Program-made: the position numbers and the translations under genes | Source of the DNA: an uncultured Clostridia bacterium | Lineage (GTDB): Bacteria; Bacillota; Clostridia; Christensenellales; UBA1242 | DNA: 64,000 nt | Reading direction: 5' to 3' | Assembly: GCA_945919375.1 (NCBI GenBank) | Contig: CAMEJD010000001.1 | Location: forward strand, 62,001 to 126,000 | Shown: piece by piece, positions 30,098-38,987 of the stretch | Position numbering within the stretch: position 1 is the first letter of the stretch | Layout of the letters: the number at the start of each line of letters is the position of its first letter | The notes under the pieces: model-generated | Databases searched by the model: none | The model's input: the letters and a program-made list of their open reading frames with translations, nothing else | Told to the model about the DNA's origin: nothing

Positions 30098-32773
30098 TTA
30101 TGAGAATAGTTTTCTTACATAGTCATATGCAACAATTTGAACCATAGTTCTATTCATAGGGCTGGTAATCAAGAATGCTTGACCAACTCCTGCGGTAACA
30201 ATTGTGTCTTGCTCTTGTTGGTTAATTTCACCACTCTTACGGTAAAGTTCAACAAGGTCGTTCATATCACTTGGTGCAAGAGAGAAAATCATTGAGTATT
30301 GGCTGGCATTGATAACTGCCGTTGATTGTCTTTCAATTTCTGGAGCACCAACAAAGTCCTTAATATTTTGTGTAATAACAATTTGCATACCACCATACTT
30401 ACGAATTCTTTTTGCCATTTGTGCCATAAAGTCAAGCGCAATTGGATATTTTGGGTTAATGAACATATGGGCTTCATCAACTGCAACAATAACTTTTCTA
30501 TTTACATGATACTTTGAGTTAAAGTCTTTGTTTTTGATAATTTCGTTCATCAAATACTTAAAAATGATAAGCATTTGTGCATTTGCAATAACTTGGTTAT
30601 TATTTGCAAGCAATGATTGGAAGTTGAATGTAATAAAGTTTTCTTTTGTTTCCAAACTTGTTGGACCATTCCATAGTTTACTATTTCTTCCACCTTTTGC
30701 AAACTTTTTGATATATGTTTCAACAACGTTAAGGTTGTTTAGTACATATTGGTTTGTTTCTGTGTGTAATCTTTCAATGATATAATCATACAAATCATCA
30801 AAGGTTGGGAACTTGTCTGCCGGCATTGTTGAAAAATTTGAGTGCTCGGTTATTCCCTTTTTTTTGTAAACATCAACAACCATTGAGTTTAAAAGTTCAA
30901 ATGGGTCAGATTCAATTCCTTCCAAAATTACACGGAAAAATTGTTCCAAAAATTGTAAGTGCTGTGCAAAGGTGTCCGAACTTGAATCATTGTCGTCTTC
31001 AATTATATTTCCTTCCTCATCTTTCTTTTGAATAAGAGATGTGGTGTCATCTTGAAGTGATGTCATAACATGGAATGGGTTAATAATACCCATTTGGGAT
31101 GAACCAACATCAATAATTTTACCTTTAAGATTTATTGCAAGGTTTGTATACTCGTTTTCGGGGTCAAGAATGAACACTTTTGTGTTATCTGCCGCAAAGT
31201 TAGTCAAAAGGGTCTTTGTTGCATAAGACTTACCAGAACCAGACTTCCCGATAATCATCATATTTGAGTTTACTCTTTCACGATTTCTTGCAAAAAAGTC
31301 TACAAATACCGGGAACTCATTATCTCCAATATAAAAACCATTTGGGTCTTGAAGTGCCCCAGAGATAAATGGGAAAATTGCCGCCATACTTGTTGTTGGA
31401 ATTCCACGCCTGCAATCTTTTACATTGTCACGCATACTTAGGTTTGAACTAACAAATGCATCAACTTGCCTTCCAAACATTTCGGTATACTTAAAACCTT
31501 CTTGTCTTAATATTGCTCTAACTTCTTTTCTTGCTGGATCTTCACATGTGATAAATACATTACAATCAAAAAGTTGTTCGTTGTTATTTTTCAAACTAAC
31601 AAGCAAATTTTGAAGAGTTTCAAGGTGAGTTTCATTTTCAATTTGTTTACTTGTTGAACCTGTACGGGCAAACTTTCCTTCCATTTCCATTATAGCTTTG
31701 TCAATTGCCTTTTCCGATTCGTATTTCTTTTGTGGTTTTATTTTTGTGACAACTTTTGTACGGTCAAGTGTGTAGAATGACGCACCCCACGCATCTGGCA
31801 CTTGAATTGGGTAATCTGCAATTACAAATTGTCTGTATGGTTTGTTATCAATTAAAACCTTTCCCGCCTGAAACTTAACTTTTTTTGGTGCAACCCAGTT
31901 GAAATATTGGTTCATTGGAATTGCATCAAGTTCTCTTTGGTCAAATTCCTTTCCATACATTGCTTTCATAAAAATAAGCAAATCTTTTCCTGTAAGGACT
32001 TTTGATGTTATTGGTGTTACTGCTTGAATCAATGTTGTTACAATACCATTTACTGTGTTTTCCAAAATTTCTCTATCTTTGTCAAAAACTACCATATAAA
32101 AATAATCTTTGTAAATCTTGTCTTGACGATTTCTTCTTTCCATTTGAGAAACACGTTCTTCAAAAACACCCGCTCTTACTTCAACTTCTTCCTTTGTAAT
32201 TTCGCCTTCGTACATAAGTTCCATAAGATTATCGTACTTTTTGTCTTCGGCATAAATGTAGTTATCTAGAACCATTGCCTTGTTTAACTTGATTATTGAT
32301 GCAGTTTGGTCTTCATTTAATCTACGCAAAGCATTTGCAAAAGTATTTATACACATATCCCTTTTGTATTCATTAAGCAAACTAAATACAATAGGTTGGA
32401 TTTCAATTACTTGTGCATAATACTCCTTAAAATCAATAAATCTATCTTGATAAAGACCGTTAAATGGAATCAACTCTTCAATTGGAGCATTTCCTTTAAC
32501 CTTTTTTTGTGAGTATTTTTTTTGTTGAGCAAAAAATCTGAACAAATACCCAAGAGTTTGATATAACCTCATATTGTCAGAAATTTTGAAAAATAAAGAA
32601 ATTACGATTGCACACCAAGCAATGCCTATCCAGTAGTTTAGTCCACTCGCAAAATTACTTAAGAAAAACCCTAATGCTCCAGCAACACCAATCATACCAA
32701 AGATAATATCACCCAAGGTAACATTTTTTACAATCTCAATTTTTACGTTTGTTTTTCTTGGAATAATTCTCAT
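30098..32773 (-). CDS. VirB4/TraE-like conjugation ATPase with N-terminal PrgI-like membrane segment
   Basis: 891 aa; Walker A MMIIGKSGSGKSYATKTLL, Walker B KVIVAVDEAHMFINP; N-terminal two-TM region (GDIIFGMIGVAGALGFFLSNFASGLNYWIGIAWCAIVISLFF). Confidence 0.88.
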   Translation of the reverse strand: MRIIPRKTNVKIEIVKNVTLGDIIFGMIGVAGALGFFLSNFASGLNYWIGIAWCAIVISLFFKISDNMRLYQTLGYLFRFFAQQKKYSQKKVKGNAPIEELIPFNGLYQDRFIDFKEYYAQVIEIQPIVFSLLNEYKRDMCINTFANALRRLNEDQTASIIKLNKAMVLDNYIYAEDKKYDNLMELMYEGEITKEEVEVRAGVFEERVSQMERRNRQDKIYKDYFYMVVFDKDREILENTVNGIVTTLIQAVTPITSKVLTGKDLLIFMKAMYGKEFDQRELDAIPMNQYFNWVAPKKVKFQAGKVLIDNKPYRQFVIADYPIQVPDAWGASFYTLDRTKVVTKIKPQKKYESEKAIDKAIMEMEGKFARTGSTSKQIENETHLETLQNLLVSLKNNNEQLFDCNVFITCEDPARKEVRAILRQEGFKYTEMFGRQVDAFVSSNLSMRDNVKDCRRGIPTTSMAAIFPFISGALQDPNGFYIGDNEFPVFVDFFARNRERVNSNMMIIGKSGSGKSYATKTLLTNFAADNTKVFILDPENEYTNLAINLKGKIIDVGSSQMGIINPFHVMTSLQDDTTSLIQKKDEEGNIIEDDNDSSSDTFAQHLQFLEQFFRVILEGIESDPFELLNSMVVDVYKKKGITEHSNFSTMPADKFPTFDDLYDYIIERLHTETNQYVLNNLNVVETYIKKFAKGGRNSKLWNGPTSLETKENFITFNFQSLLANNNQVIANAQMLIIFKYLMNEIIKNKDFNSKYHVNRKVIVAVDEAHMFINPKYPIALDFMAQMAKRIRKYGGMQIVITQNIKDFVGAPEIERQSTAVINASQYSMIFSLAPSDMNDLVELYRKSGEINQQEQDTIVTAGVGQAFLITSPMNRTMVQIVAYDYVRKLFS

Positions 32774-32863
32774 AAATTGTCCCCTAATATAATATTCTAC
32801 CTAAATATTACTACATTTTTCATAAAAATAAAAACAAATAACAAAATTATTTAAAAAATGTGT

Positions 32864-32899
32864 AAAAAAATACCAAGAGAAATTCTCTTGGTATTTTTG
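32864..32899. terminator. rpmF terminator
   Basis: AAATACCAAGAGAAATTCTCTTGGTATTTTTGT. Confidence 0.8.
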
Positions 32900-32906
32900 T
32901 TTATAA

Positions 32907-33104
32907 TTAATTTTTCTTTTCTTTCTTTTCAGTTTCAACAACTTGTTTTCCGTTGTAATATCCGCATTTTGGACAAACCTTGTGTGGTTGTTTTTGTGCA
33001 TGACATTCTGGACATTCAACCAAAGTTGCAACTCCCGCTTTGAAGTTTGCTGAATTTCTCTTATTTCTTCTTGCTTTTGATACTTTACGCTTTGGAACTG
33101 CCAT
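32907..33104 (-). CDS. rpmF: 50S ribosomal protein L32
   Basis: MAVPKRKVSKARRNKRNSANFKAGVATLVECPECHAQKQPHKVCPKCGYYNGKQVV. Confidence 0.97.
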   Translation of the reverse strand: MAVPKRKVSKARRNKRNSANFKAGVATLVECPECHAQKQPHKVCPKCGYYNGKQVVETEKKEKKN

Positions 33105-33198
33105 TTTATCCTCCTATATTCAACCTGCCCTACTTTGGCAGTTTATTTTACTTAAAACATTATATATACATTTTTTGCTGTTGTCAACAAAAATTTTG

Positions 33199-34395
33199 TT
33201 ATTTTGTAAGTCTTACGCAATCTCTTGCGATAACAAGCTCTTCATTTGTTGGAATGCGATAAACCTTTACTTTGCTATCGTCAGTTGAAATTTCGCCGAT
33301 TACTCCACGAGCAAGGTTATCATTCTTATTTTTATCAAGTTTGATACCCATAAATTCAAGCCCTTGCAAGCATTCTTCACGGATTTCTTTACTATTTTCA
33401 CCAACACCACCAGTAAATGCAATAGCATCAACACCGCCCATCGCTGCGGCATAACTTCCTATATATTTTTTAACTCTATAACAAATCATATTTTGAGCCA
33501 AAACTGCTCTTTTGTTTCCTTGCTTTATAAGGTCGTCATTATCTCTCATATCACCAGAAACACCATTGATTCCAAGAACACCACTCTTTTTGTTCATATA
33601 TACCGTAAGTTCTTTTAATGTCATTCCTGTTTTTTCGCTTAGATATTCCAAAACAGATGCATCAATATCTCCACATCTTGTTCCCATAACAAGACCTTCA
33701 AGTGGAGTAAAGCCCATTGACGTATCAACGCTTTTGCCACCTTTTTCTGCACACAAACTTGAACCATTGCCAAGGTGAACTGTGATAAATCTTGTTTGTT
33801 CAATTGGTTTGTTTGTAAGCTTTGCAAGTTCGCCACTAACATATTTGTGTGATGTTCCATGAAAACCATATTTTCTTATTTTAAATTCTTCATAATCTCT
33901 ATATGGAAGTCCATACATATATGCATAATCTGGCATTGTTTGATGGAATGCGGTGTCAAAAACTGCAATATTTGGCTTACCTTTGCAAAGTGCCATACAA
34001 GATTTTATTCCTGCAATATTTGCCGGCATATGAAGTGGACCAAGTGGTTTTAGTTCTTCCAAGTTTGCAAGGACTTTGTCATCAACGATAACTGAATCTT
34101 TGTAAATTTCACCACCATGAAGGACTCTGTGCCCAAATGCCTCAACTTCGTCAAGAGATTTTAGCACACCAATTTCTTTGTCTGTTAAAACACTCAAAAC
34201 CTTGTTCATTGCCTCGCTGTGAGTTGGGAAAAATTCATCAAATTTATATTCTTTGCCATTTACTTTGTAAACAACAAATGAATCTTTTGCTCCTATTTTT
34301 TCGCAATTTCCTTTTGCGATAACTTTTTCACCATTCATATCAAAAAGTTGATATTTAAGTGAACTACTACCTGAGTTAATAACTAATACTTTCAT
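33199..34395 (-). CDS. ackA: Acetate kinase
   Basis: MKVLVINSGSSSLKYQLFDM...FDTAFHQTMPDYAYMYGLPYRDYEEFKIRKYGFHGTSHKYVS. Confidence 0.98.
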   Translation of the reverse strand: MKVLVINSGSSSLKYQLFDMNGEKVIAKGNCEKIGAKDSFVVYKVNGKEYKFDEFFPTHSEAMNKVLSVLTDKEIGVLKSLDEVEAFGHRVLHGGEIYKDSVIVDDKVLANLEELKPLGPLHMPANIAGIKSCMALCKGKPNIAVFDTAFHQTMPDYAYMYGLPYRDYEEFKIRKYGFHGTSHKYVSGELAKLTNKPIEQTRFITVHLGNGSSLCAEKGGKSVDTSMGFTPLEGLVMGTRCGDIDASVLEYLSEKTGMTLKELTVYMNKKSGVLGINGVSGDMRDNDDLIKQGNKRAVLAQNMICYRVKKYIGSYAAAMGGVDAIAFTGGVGENSKEIREECLQGLEFMGIKLDKNKNDNLARGVIGEISTDDSKVKVYRIPTNEELVIARDCVRLTK

Positions 34396-35378
34396 TCTTT
34401 CTCCTTTTTACATTGCAACACTGTGATTGCTGTCAAATAAACTATATCCATAACAGTTGCACCCCTTGACAAATCGTTTACAGGTTTTTTTAGCCCCACT
34501 GTTATTGGACCTATTGCATAAAGTTTTCCAAAATATGAAATTGCTTTATAGCATATATTAGCCGAATTTAATTCGGGAAATACCAAAACATTTGCTCCAC
34601 CATAAAAATCTTTGCCCTGCCCCATTTTTAGGTTGGCTACATTTTTAAGCAAAGCACTATCCAATTGAACTTCGCCAACTGATTTTATGTTTTTGTTATT
34701 CAACTTGAACATTTGCTGTGACTTGCTCATTTTTTGAGTTGATTCACTGTTTGCACTACCATATGTGGAATATGACAAAAAGGCAACTTTCGGTTCTTTT
34801 TTGGTTAATGCTTTATATTCGTCCGATGCTCTTTTGGCAATAACTGGCAACTGCTCAACACTTGGATTTTCAATCAGTCCACAATCGGTCATAATAAATG
34901 GGTTGTCAGTTAATCCATTTTTGCCAACAATTAGTGTGTAGGAATTTACAAAACTATTCTCATTTTTAAGCAATTGTAATGCGGGTTTTAGATTATCTTT
35001 TGTGCTAACTTCTGCACCGCCGACCATTCCGTCTGCATAGCCACATTTGACTAGCATTGTTGAAAAATAATGTGGGTTTAGAATAAGTTTTTTTGCTTCG
35101 TCAAGAGTTAGTCCTTTATTTTTTCTTGCATCAAATAAATTTTGTGCCAAAATTTCCGTCAGTTGGGATGTTTTTGGGTTGATTATATTAAACTTGCCAA
35201 GATTTTTGTTTTGCATAACAAGTGAGCTTTCATCGCCAATAAGCACCGGCTCACAAACTCCAAGTTTTTTGAGTTTTTGCACAGCCTTTATTGTTCTATC
35301 CGAGAAACTTGCTTCTGGAAAGACGATTTTTTTGTTGCTATTTTTTGTCAGTTTTAATAATTGATTGCAAAAATTCAT
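34392..35378 (-). CDS. pta: Phosphate acetyltransferase
   Basis: PTA family sequence (KIVFPEASFSDRTIKAVQKL...DGMVGGAEVSTKDNLKPALQLLK); start MNFCNQLLKLTKNS; 4-bp overlap with ackA. Confidence 0.96.
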   Translation of the reverse strand: MNFCNQLLKLTKNSNKKIVFPEASFSDRTIKAVQKLKKLGVCEPVLIGDESSLVMQNKNLGKFNIINPKTSQLTEILAQNLFDARKNKGLTLDEAKKLILNPHYFSTMLVKCGYADGMVGGAEVSTKDNLKPALQLLKNENSFVNSYTLIVGKNGLTDNPFIMTDCGLIENPSVEQLPVIAKRASDEYKALTKKEPKVAFLSYSTYGSANSESTQKMSKSQQMFKLNNKNIKSVGEVQLDSALLKNVANLKMGQGKDFYGGANVLVFPELNSANICYKAISYFGKLYAIGPITVGLKKPVNDLSRGATVMDIVYLTAITVLQCKKEKE

Positions 35379-35445
35379 ATTTATCCTTCTAATAGTGCAT
35401 TTACTTTCATATATTAACTTATACAAATATTTTTGTCAATTTTTT

Positions 35446-36402
35446 ATGAAAAAAAAGTTAGTCTTGTCAATACTTGTTACAATTGTAATTTTGTGTCTTG
35501 TTATATCACCACAAAAGTATATTTCAATAACAAATAATGCGATAGAGATTTGGGCAAAAGTTTTACTTCCCGCACTTTTCCCCTTTTTTATTTTTACAAG
35601 ACTTTTAACAAGTATTGGATGCGTTCAAAATGCAAGTTTGATATTCAAAAATTCAACCTATAAGTTATACAAAACACCACCGATTAGTGGTTATGCATTT
35701 TTTATTAGTATTCTCAGTGGTTATCCTGTTGGGAGCAAACTTGTAAGCGATTTGTATGAAAGTGGGCAAATATCAAAATTGGAAGCAAAAAAGACGCTAA
35801 CATTCACATCAAACTCTGGGCCTATGTTTATTTTGGGAAGTGTTGGAATTGGAATGCTTAAAAATCAAAAAATAGGATTTATTTTGTTATTTTCACATAT
35901 TCTTGGTGCAATTTTTAACGGACTTTTGTATAGAAATATAAAAGGTGAAAACACATACAAAAAATCAAGAAATTTTTCCACAAATTCGGGAGATTTGACT
36001 TTATCCGTAAACAACTCAATAACTTCAATTTTAACAGTTGGTGGAATGGTTGTTGTTGCTTTTATTATCATTGAAATTTTAAATAGTTTTAATATATTTT
36101 TTCCAATTATATTTATCCTTTCAAAAATCGGTTTAAATCAAAATATTGCAACAGGAATAATAAATGGATTTTTTGAGATTACAAAAGGTTGTTTGTCGGT
36201 TTGTTCTCTTGATATTATACCGATACTTAAAACAACAATTTTATCGTTTATTATCTCTTTTGGCGGACTTTGTACCACCTTGCAAGCAATGGTATTTTTG
36301 CAAGAAATTACAACATACAAATTCTTTATTTTGCAAAAAATAACACACGCAATTTTGTCGTGTTGCATGTGCATTCTTTTGTGTGTAATTTTTGGAATTT
36401 AA
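35446..36402 (+). CDS. YlbJ-like sporulation integral membrane protein (nucleoside-recognition/Gate domain)
   Basis: ISITNNAIEIWAKVLLPALFPFFIFTRLLTSIGC...GYPVGSKLVSDLYESGQISKLEAKKTLTFTSNSGPMFILGSVGIGML. Confidence 0.8.
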   Translation: MKKKLVLSILVTIVILCLVISPQKYISITNNAIEIWAKVLLPALFPFFIFTRLLTSIGCVQNASLIFKNSTYKLYKTPPISGYAFFISILSGYPVGSKLVSDLYESGQISKLEAKKTLTFTSNSGPMFILGSVGIGMLKNQKIGFILLFSHILGAIFNGLLYRNIKGENTYKKSRNFSTNSGDLTLSVNNSITSILTVGGMVVVAFIIIEILNSFNIFFPIIFILSKIGLNQNIATGIINGFFEITKGCLSVCSLDIIPILKTTILSFIISFGGLCTTLQAMVFLQEITTYKFFILQKITHAILSCCMCILLCVIFGI

Positions 36403-37232
36403 CCCTCAAAATATTCAGCCAAATCACTCTTTAATTCCATATACAAAAATCTTAGATTTTTTACCGATTTTGCAATGTAATTTAGTGCAACAATAAACGC
36501 ACTAACATTGTTTATATCTCCATTCTTTGCACAAGAAATTAAATTGTTAATCAAATAGACAAGGTCATCCTTTATGTCTTGCTTTATATGTTTTTCAAGT
36601 TCAATTGCTTCAAGCATTTGGTTTGAAATTCTTATAATTTTTTCAAAAAATTGATTATCTTTTTCATTTTTCAATTTTTCGGTTTTGATTTCTTCCTGAA
36701 CCTTTTGTTGTCTTTCTTCTTCGTTTTCAACTTCTTTTTGTTCAACTTGAATTGCTTTTTGCTCAAGTTCTTCATCATCTTTATTTTCTTGTTGAGTTGA
36801 ATTATCCTTCATTCCAAAGCAATATGAAATTGCATCTCTAAATGGTTTTATTACTGTTTTTGAAAAATTTTCAAACTCGCCAATTTCTTCGCTTTGAAAA
36901 TAATTTTTTAAGAAATCTCGCATATTTAACTTATTATCTCTTATATCCACCAAGATACAAAAGACAAGTGGCAAAACAATTGCCTTGCTTTCTGGCATCA
37001 TAAAATAACCATCTTTGGTTGGGAGTTTTACTTTTGCACGATTAAATTCTTTGTCAAAATTAAAACTTTTCATACATTCAGCAATAAGCCCATATATCTC
37101 TGGCGACTCACTGATATCTTGCAACACTTTTCCAATCATATTTTCGGCAAAAATAAATCTTCCTGCCGACAATTCGTCCAAATCACTTAAGCATGCTTGA
37201 ACACCTTTTAATGCTTTATCGTTTAACATCAT
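36399..37232 (-). CDS. Hypothetical protein with charged coiled-coil segment
   Basis: 277-aa ORF with RBS-like AGGAG; EELEQKAIQVEQKEVENEEERQQKVQEEIKTEKLKNEKDNQ. Confidence 0.7.
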   Translation of the reverse strand: MMLNDKALKGVQACLSDLDELSAGRFIFAENMIGKVLQDISESPEIYGLIAECMKSFNFDKEFNRAKVKLPTKDGYFMMPESKAIVLPLVFCILVDIRDNKLNMRDFLKNYFQSEEIGEFENFSKTVIKPFRDAISYCFGMKDNSTQQENKDDEELEQKAIQVEQKEVENEEERQQKVQEEIKTEKLKNEKDNQFFEKIIRISNQMLEAIELEKHIKQDIKDDLVYLINNLISCAKNGDINNVSAFIVALNYIAKSVKNLRFLYMELKSDLAEYFEG

Positions 37233-37412
37233 TTTCTCCTACTTTGTTAGTTTAGCATATTCGACAAAAATTGACAACAACAAAAAATGATTTTTGTTAA
37301 TACCTTTTAACAAAACAACAATACACATCAAAGCGAATTTTGATAAAAAATATTCTATAAATTGACTAAAATAAAATACTATGCTAGTATTATATATATT
37401 TTAGGAGAAAAA

Positions 37413-37961
37413 ATGGAAGAATACGAGCAAACATCAACAGTAAACAAACTAATTGTCCTTTATGTTTTGGAACAGATTGAAATACCACTAACAGAGCAAT
37501 CAATTGTTGATATTTGTCATGGCAAAAACAATTGGATAAAAAATTATATGGACTGCAAGGAAACAATTTATAATCTTGTTGATGCTGGTTTTATCTACAA
37601 AACAAATGGGAACAGTGAAGAAGACAGATACACCATAACCTACACCGGTAGAAACTGTCTTTCGTACTTTTATGAAAGAATTGACCCAGAGATGCTTGAA
37701 CAAATTTCAAAGTACGTAAAAGAAAATCGTATTGCTTTTAAGCGTTCTCAAGAATATGTTAGCACTATTGACAAAAATAGTGATGGCAGTTACACTGTTT
37801 GTTTAAAAATTAGGTCTGCCCTTATTGACGAACCTATGTTTGAAATAAAGATAAAAGCACCTTCTAGGCAAAGTGCGATGGGTGCAGTAAATATTTGGAA
37901 AGAAAAAGCACACTTGATTTATGAAAATGTTTATGAATCTTTGATTGATAGTGATTTATAG
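37413..37961 (+). CDS. DUF4364-family protein
   Basis: TVNKLIVLYVLEQIEIPLTEQSIVDICHGKNNWIKNYMDCKETIYNLVDAGFI; AGGAGAAAAA upstream of ATG. Confidence 0.75.
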   Translation: MEEYEQTSTVNKLIVLYVLEQIEIPLTEQSIVDICHGKNNWIKNYMDCKETIYNLVDAGFIYKTNGNSEEDRYTITYTGRNCLSYFYERIDPEMLEQISKYVKENRIAFKRSQEYVSTIDKNSDGSYTVCLKIRSALIDEPMFEIKIKAPSRQSAMGAVNIWKEKAHLIYENVYESLIDSDL

Positions 37962-37969
37962 GAGTATTT

Positions 37970-38977
37970 ATGGAAAATAACTTAAATATGAATACTAATA
38001 CAAGTTTGAATAATGACAACACACAAACAAAAGCCCCAGTTTTGAAACCCATTTTAAGCATAAGAAATCTTACAAAAAAATATAAAGAGAGATATGCAGT
38101 AAACAACATTTCACTAGACATATATTCAGGTCAAATTGTTGGATTTTTGGGGCCAAATGGTGCCGGAAAAAGTACAACCATAAAAATGCTTACAGGACTT
38201 GCAAGCATAACAAGTGGAGATGCCTATATTTATGGGCATTCTGTTAAAACCGATTTTGAAAAAGCAATTACTTATGTTGGTGCAATGATAGAAATTCCCG
38301 AATTCTATCCGTACCTTTCTGGATATAACAACCTAAAATTTTTTGCAAAATTGTCTGGTGGCATTGCCCCATCCCGAATTGATTATGTTGCAACGCTTGT
38401 TGGACTTAAGAACAGAATAAAAGACAAGGTATCAAATTATTCCCTTGGTATGAAACAACGCTTGGGTGTTGCACAAGCATTACTCAACAACCCAAAATTG
38501 CTAATTCTTGATGAACCAACAAATGGTCTTGATGCAAATGGCATAAGAGAATTTAGAATGATGTTAAAAGACCTTGCCACTCGTGAGCATATTTCAATAT
38601 TTATTTCAAGCCACATATTAAGTGAAATGGAAAACTTGTGTGACACCATTGCTATTATTGACAAAGGTCAAATAATTGAAGTAAAACCACTTGAAGAAAT
38701 AAAAAGAGAGTGCACAATTGCTGGCTCGCAATTTATCAAATGCAATGCACCCAACTTTGCAGGAAAAACAATATTTGATAAATTTGGCATAAAGTGTCTT
38801 ATTCAAGGCGACAAAGTGTTCTTCAACTCAAAAGATAGTTATATGCTTTCACAAGCGATTGTTGAACTTACAAAAAAGAAAATACTTGTCTATGGTGCAG
38901 GAAATGTTGACTATTCTCTTGAAGATGTGTTTATAAACATTGTAAAAGAGCACAACAAAACCACTTCCATAAGTTAA
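37970..38977 (+). CDS. ABC transporter ATP-binding protein
   Basis: Walker A GFLGPNGAGKSTTIKML, signature YSLGMKQRLGVAQALL, Walker B LLILDEPTNGLD. Confidence 0.97.
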   Translation: MENNLNMNTNTSLNNDNTQTKAPVLKPILSIRNLTKKYKERYAVNNISLDIYSGQIVGFLGPNGAGKSTTIKMLTGLASITSGDAYIYGHSVKTDFEKAITYVGAMIEIPEFYPYLSGYNNLKFFAKLSGGIAPSRIDYVATLVGLKNRIKDKVSNYSLGMKQRLGVAQALLNNPKLLILDEPTNGLDANGIREFRMMLKDLATREHISIFISSHILSEMENLCDTIAIIDKGQIIEVKPLEEIKRECTIAGSQFIKCNAPNFAGKTIFDKFGIKCLIQGDKVFFNSKDSYMLSQAIVELTKKKILVYGAGNVDYSLEDVFINIVKEHNKTTSIS

Positions 38978-38987
38978 AGGAGAAAAA

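Noticed and set aside
30098-32773. VirB4-like gene as part of an intact ICE/conjugative element
   Set aside because: No relaxase, coupling protein, integrase, VirB6/VirB8-like genes or flanking repeats in the window; both neighbours are housekeeping genes.
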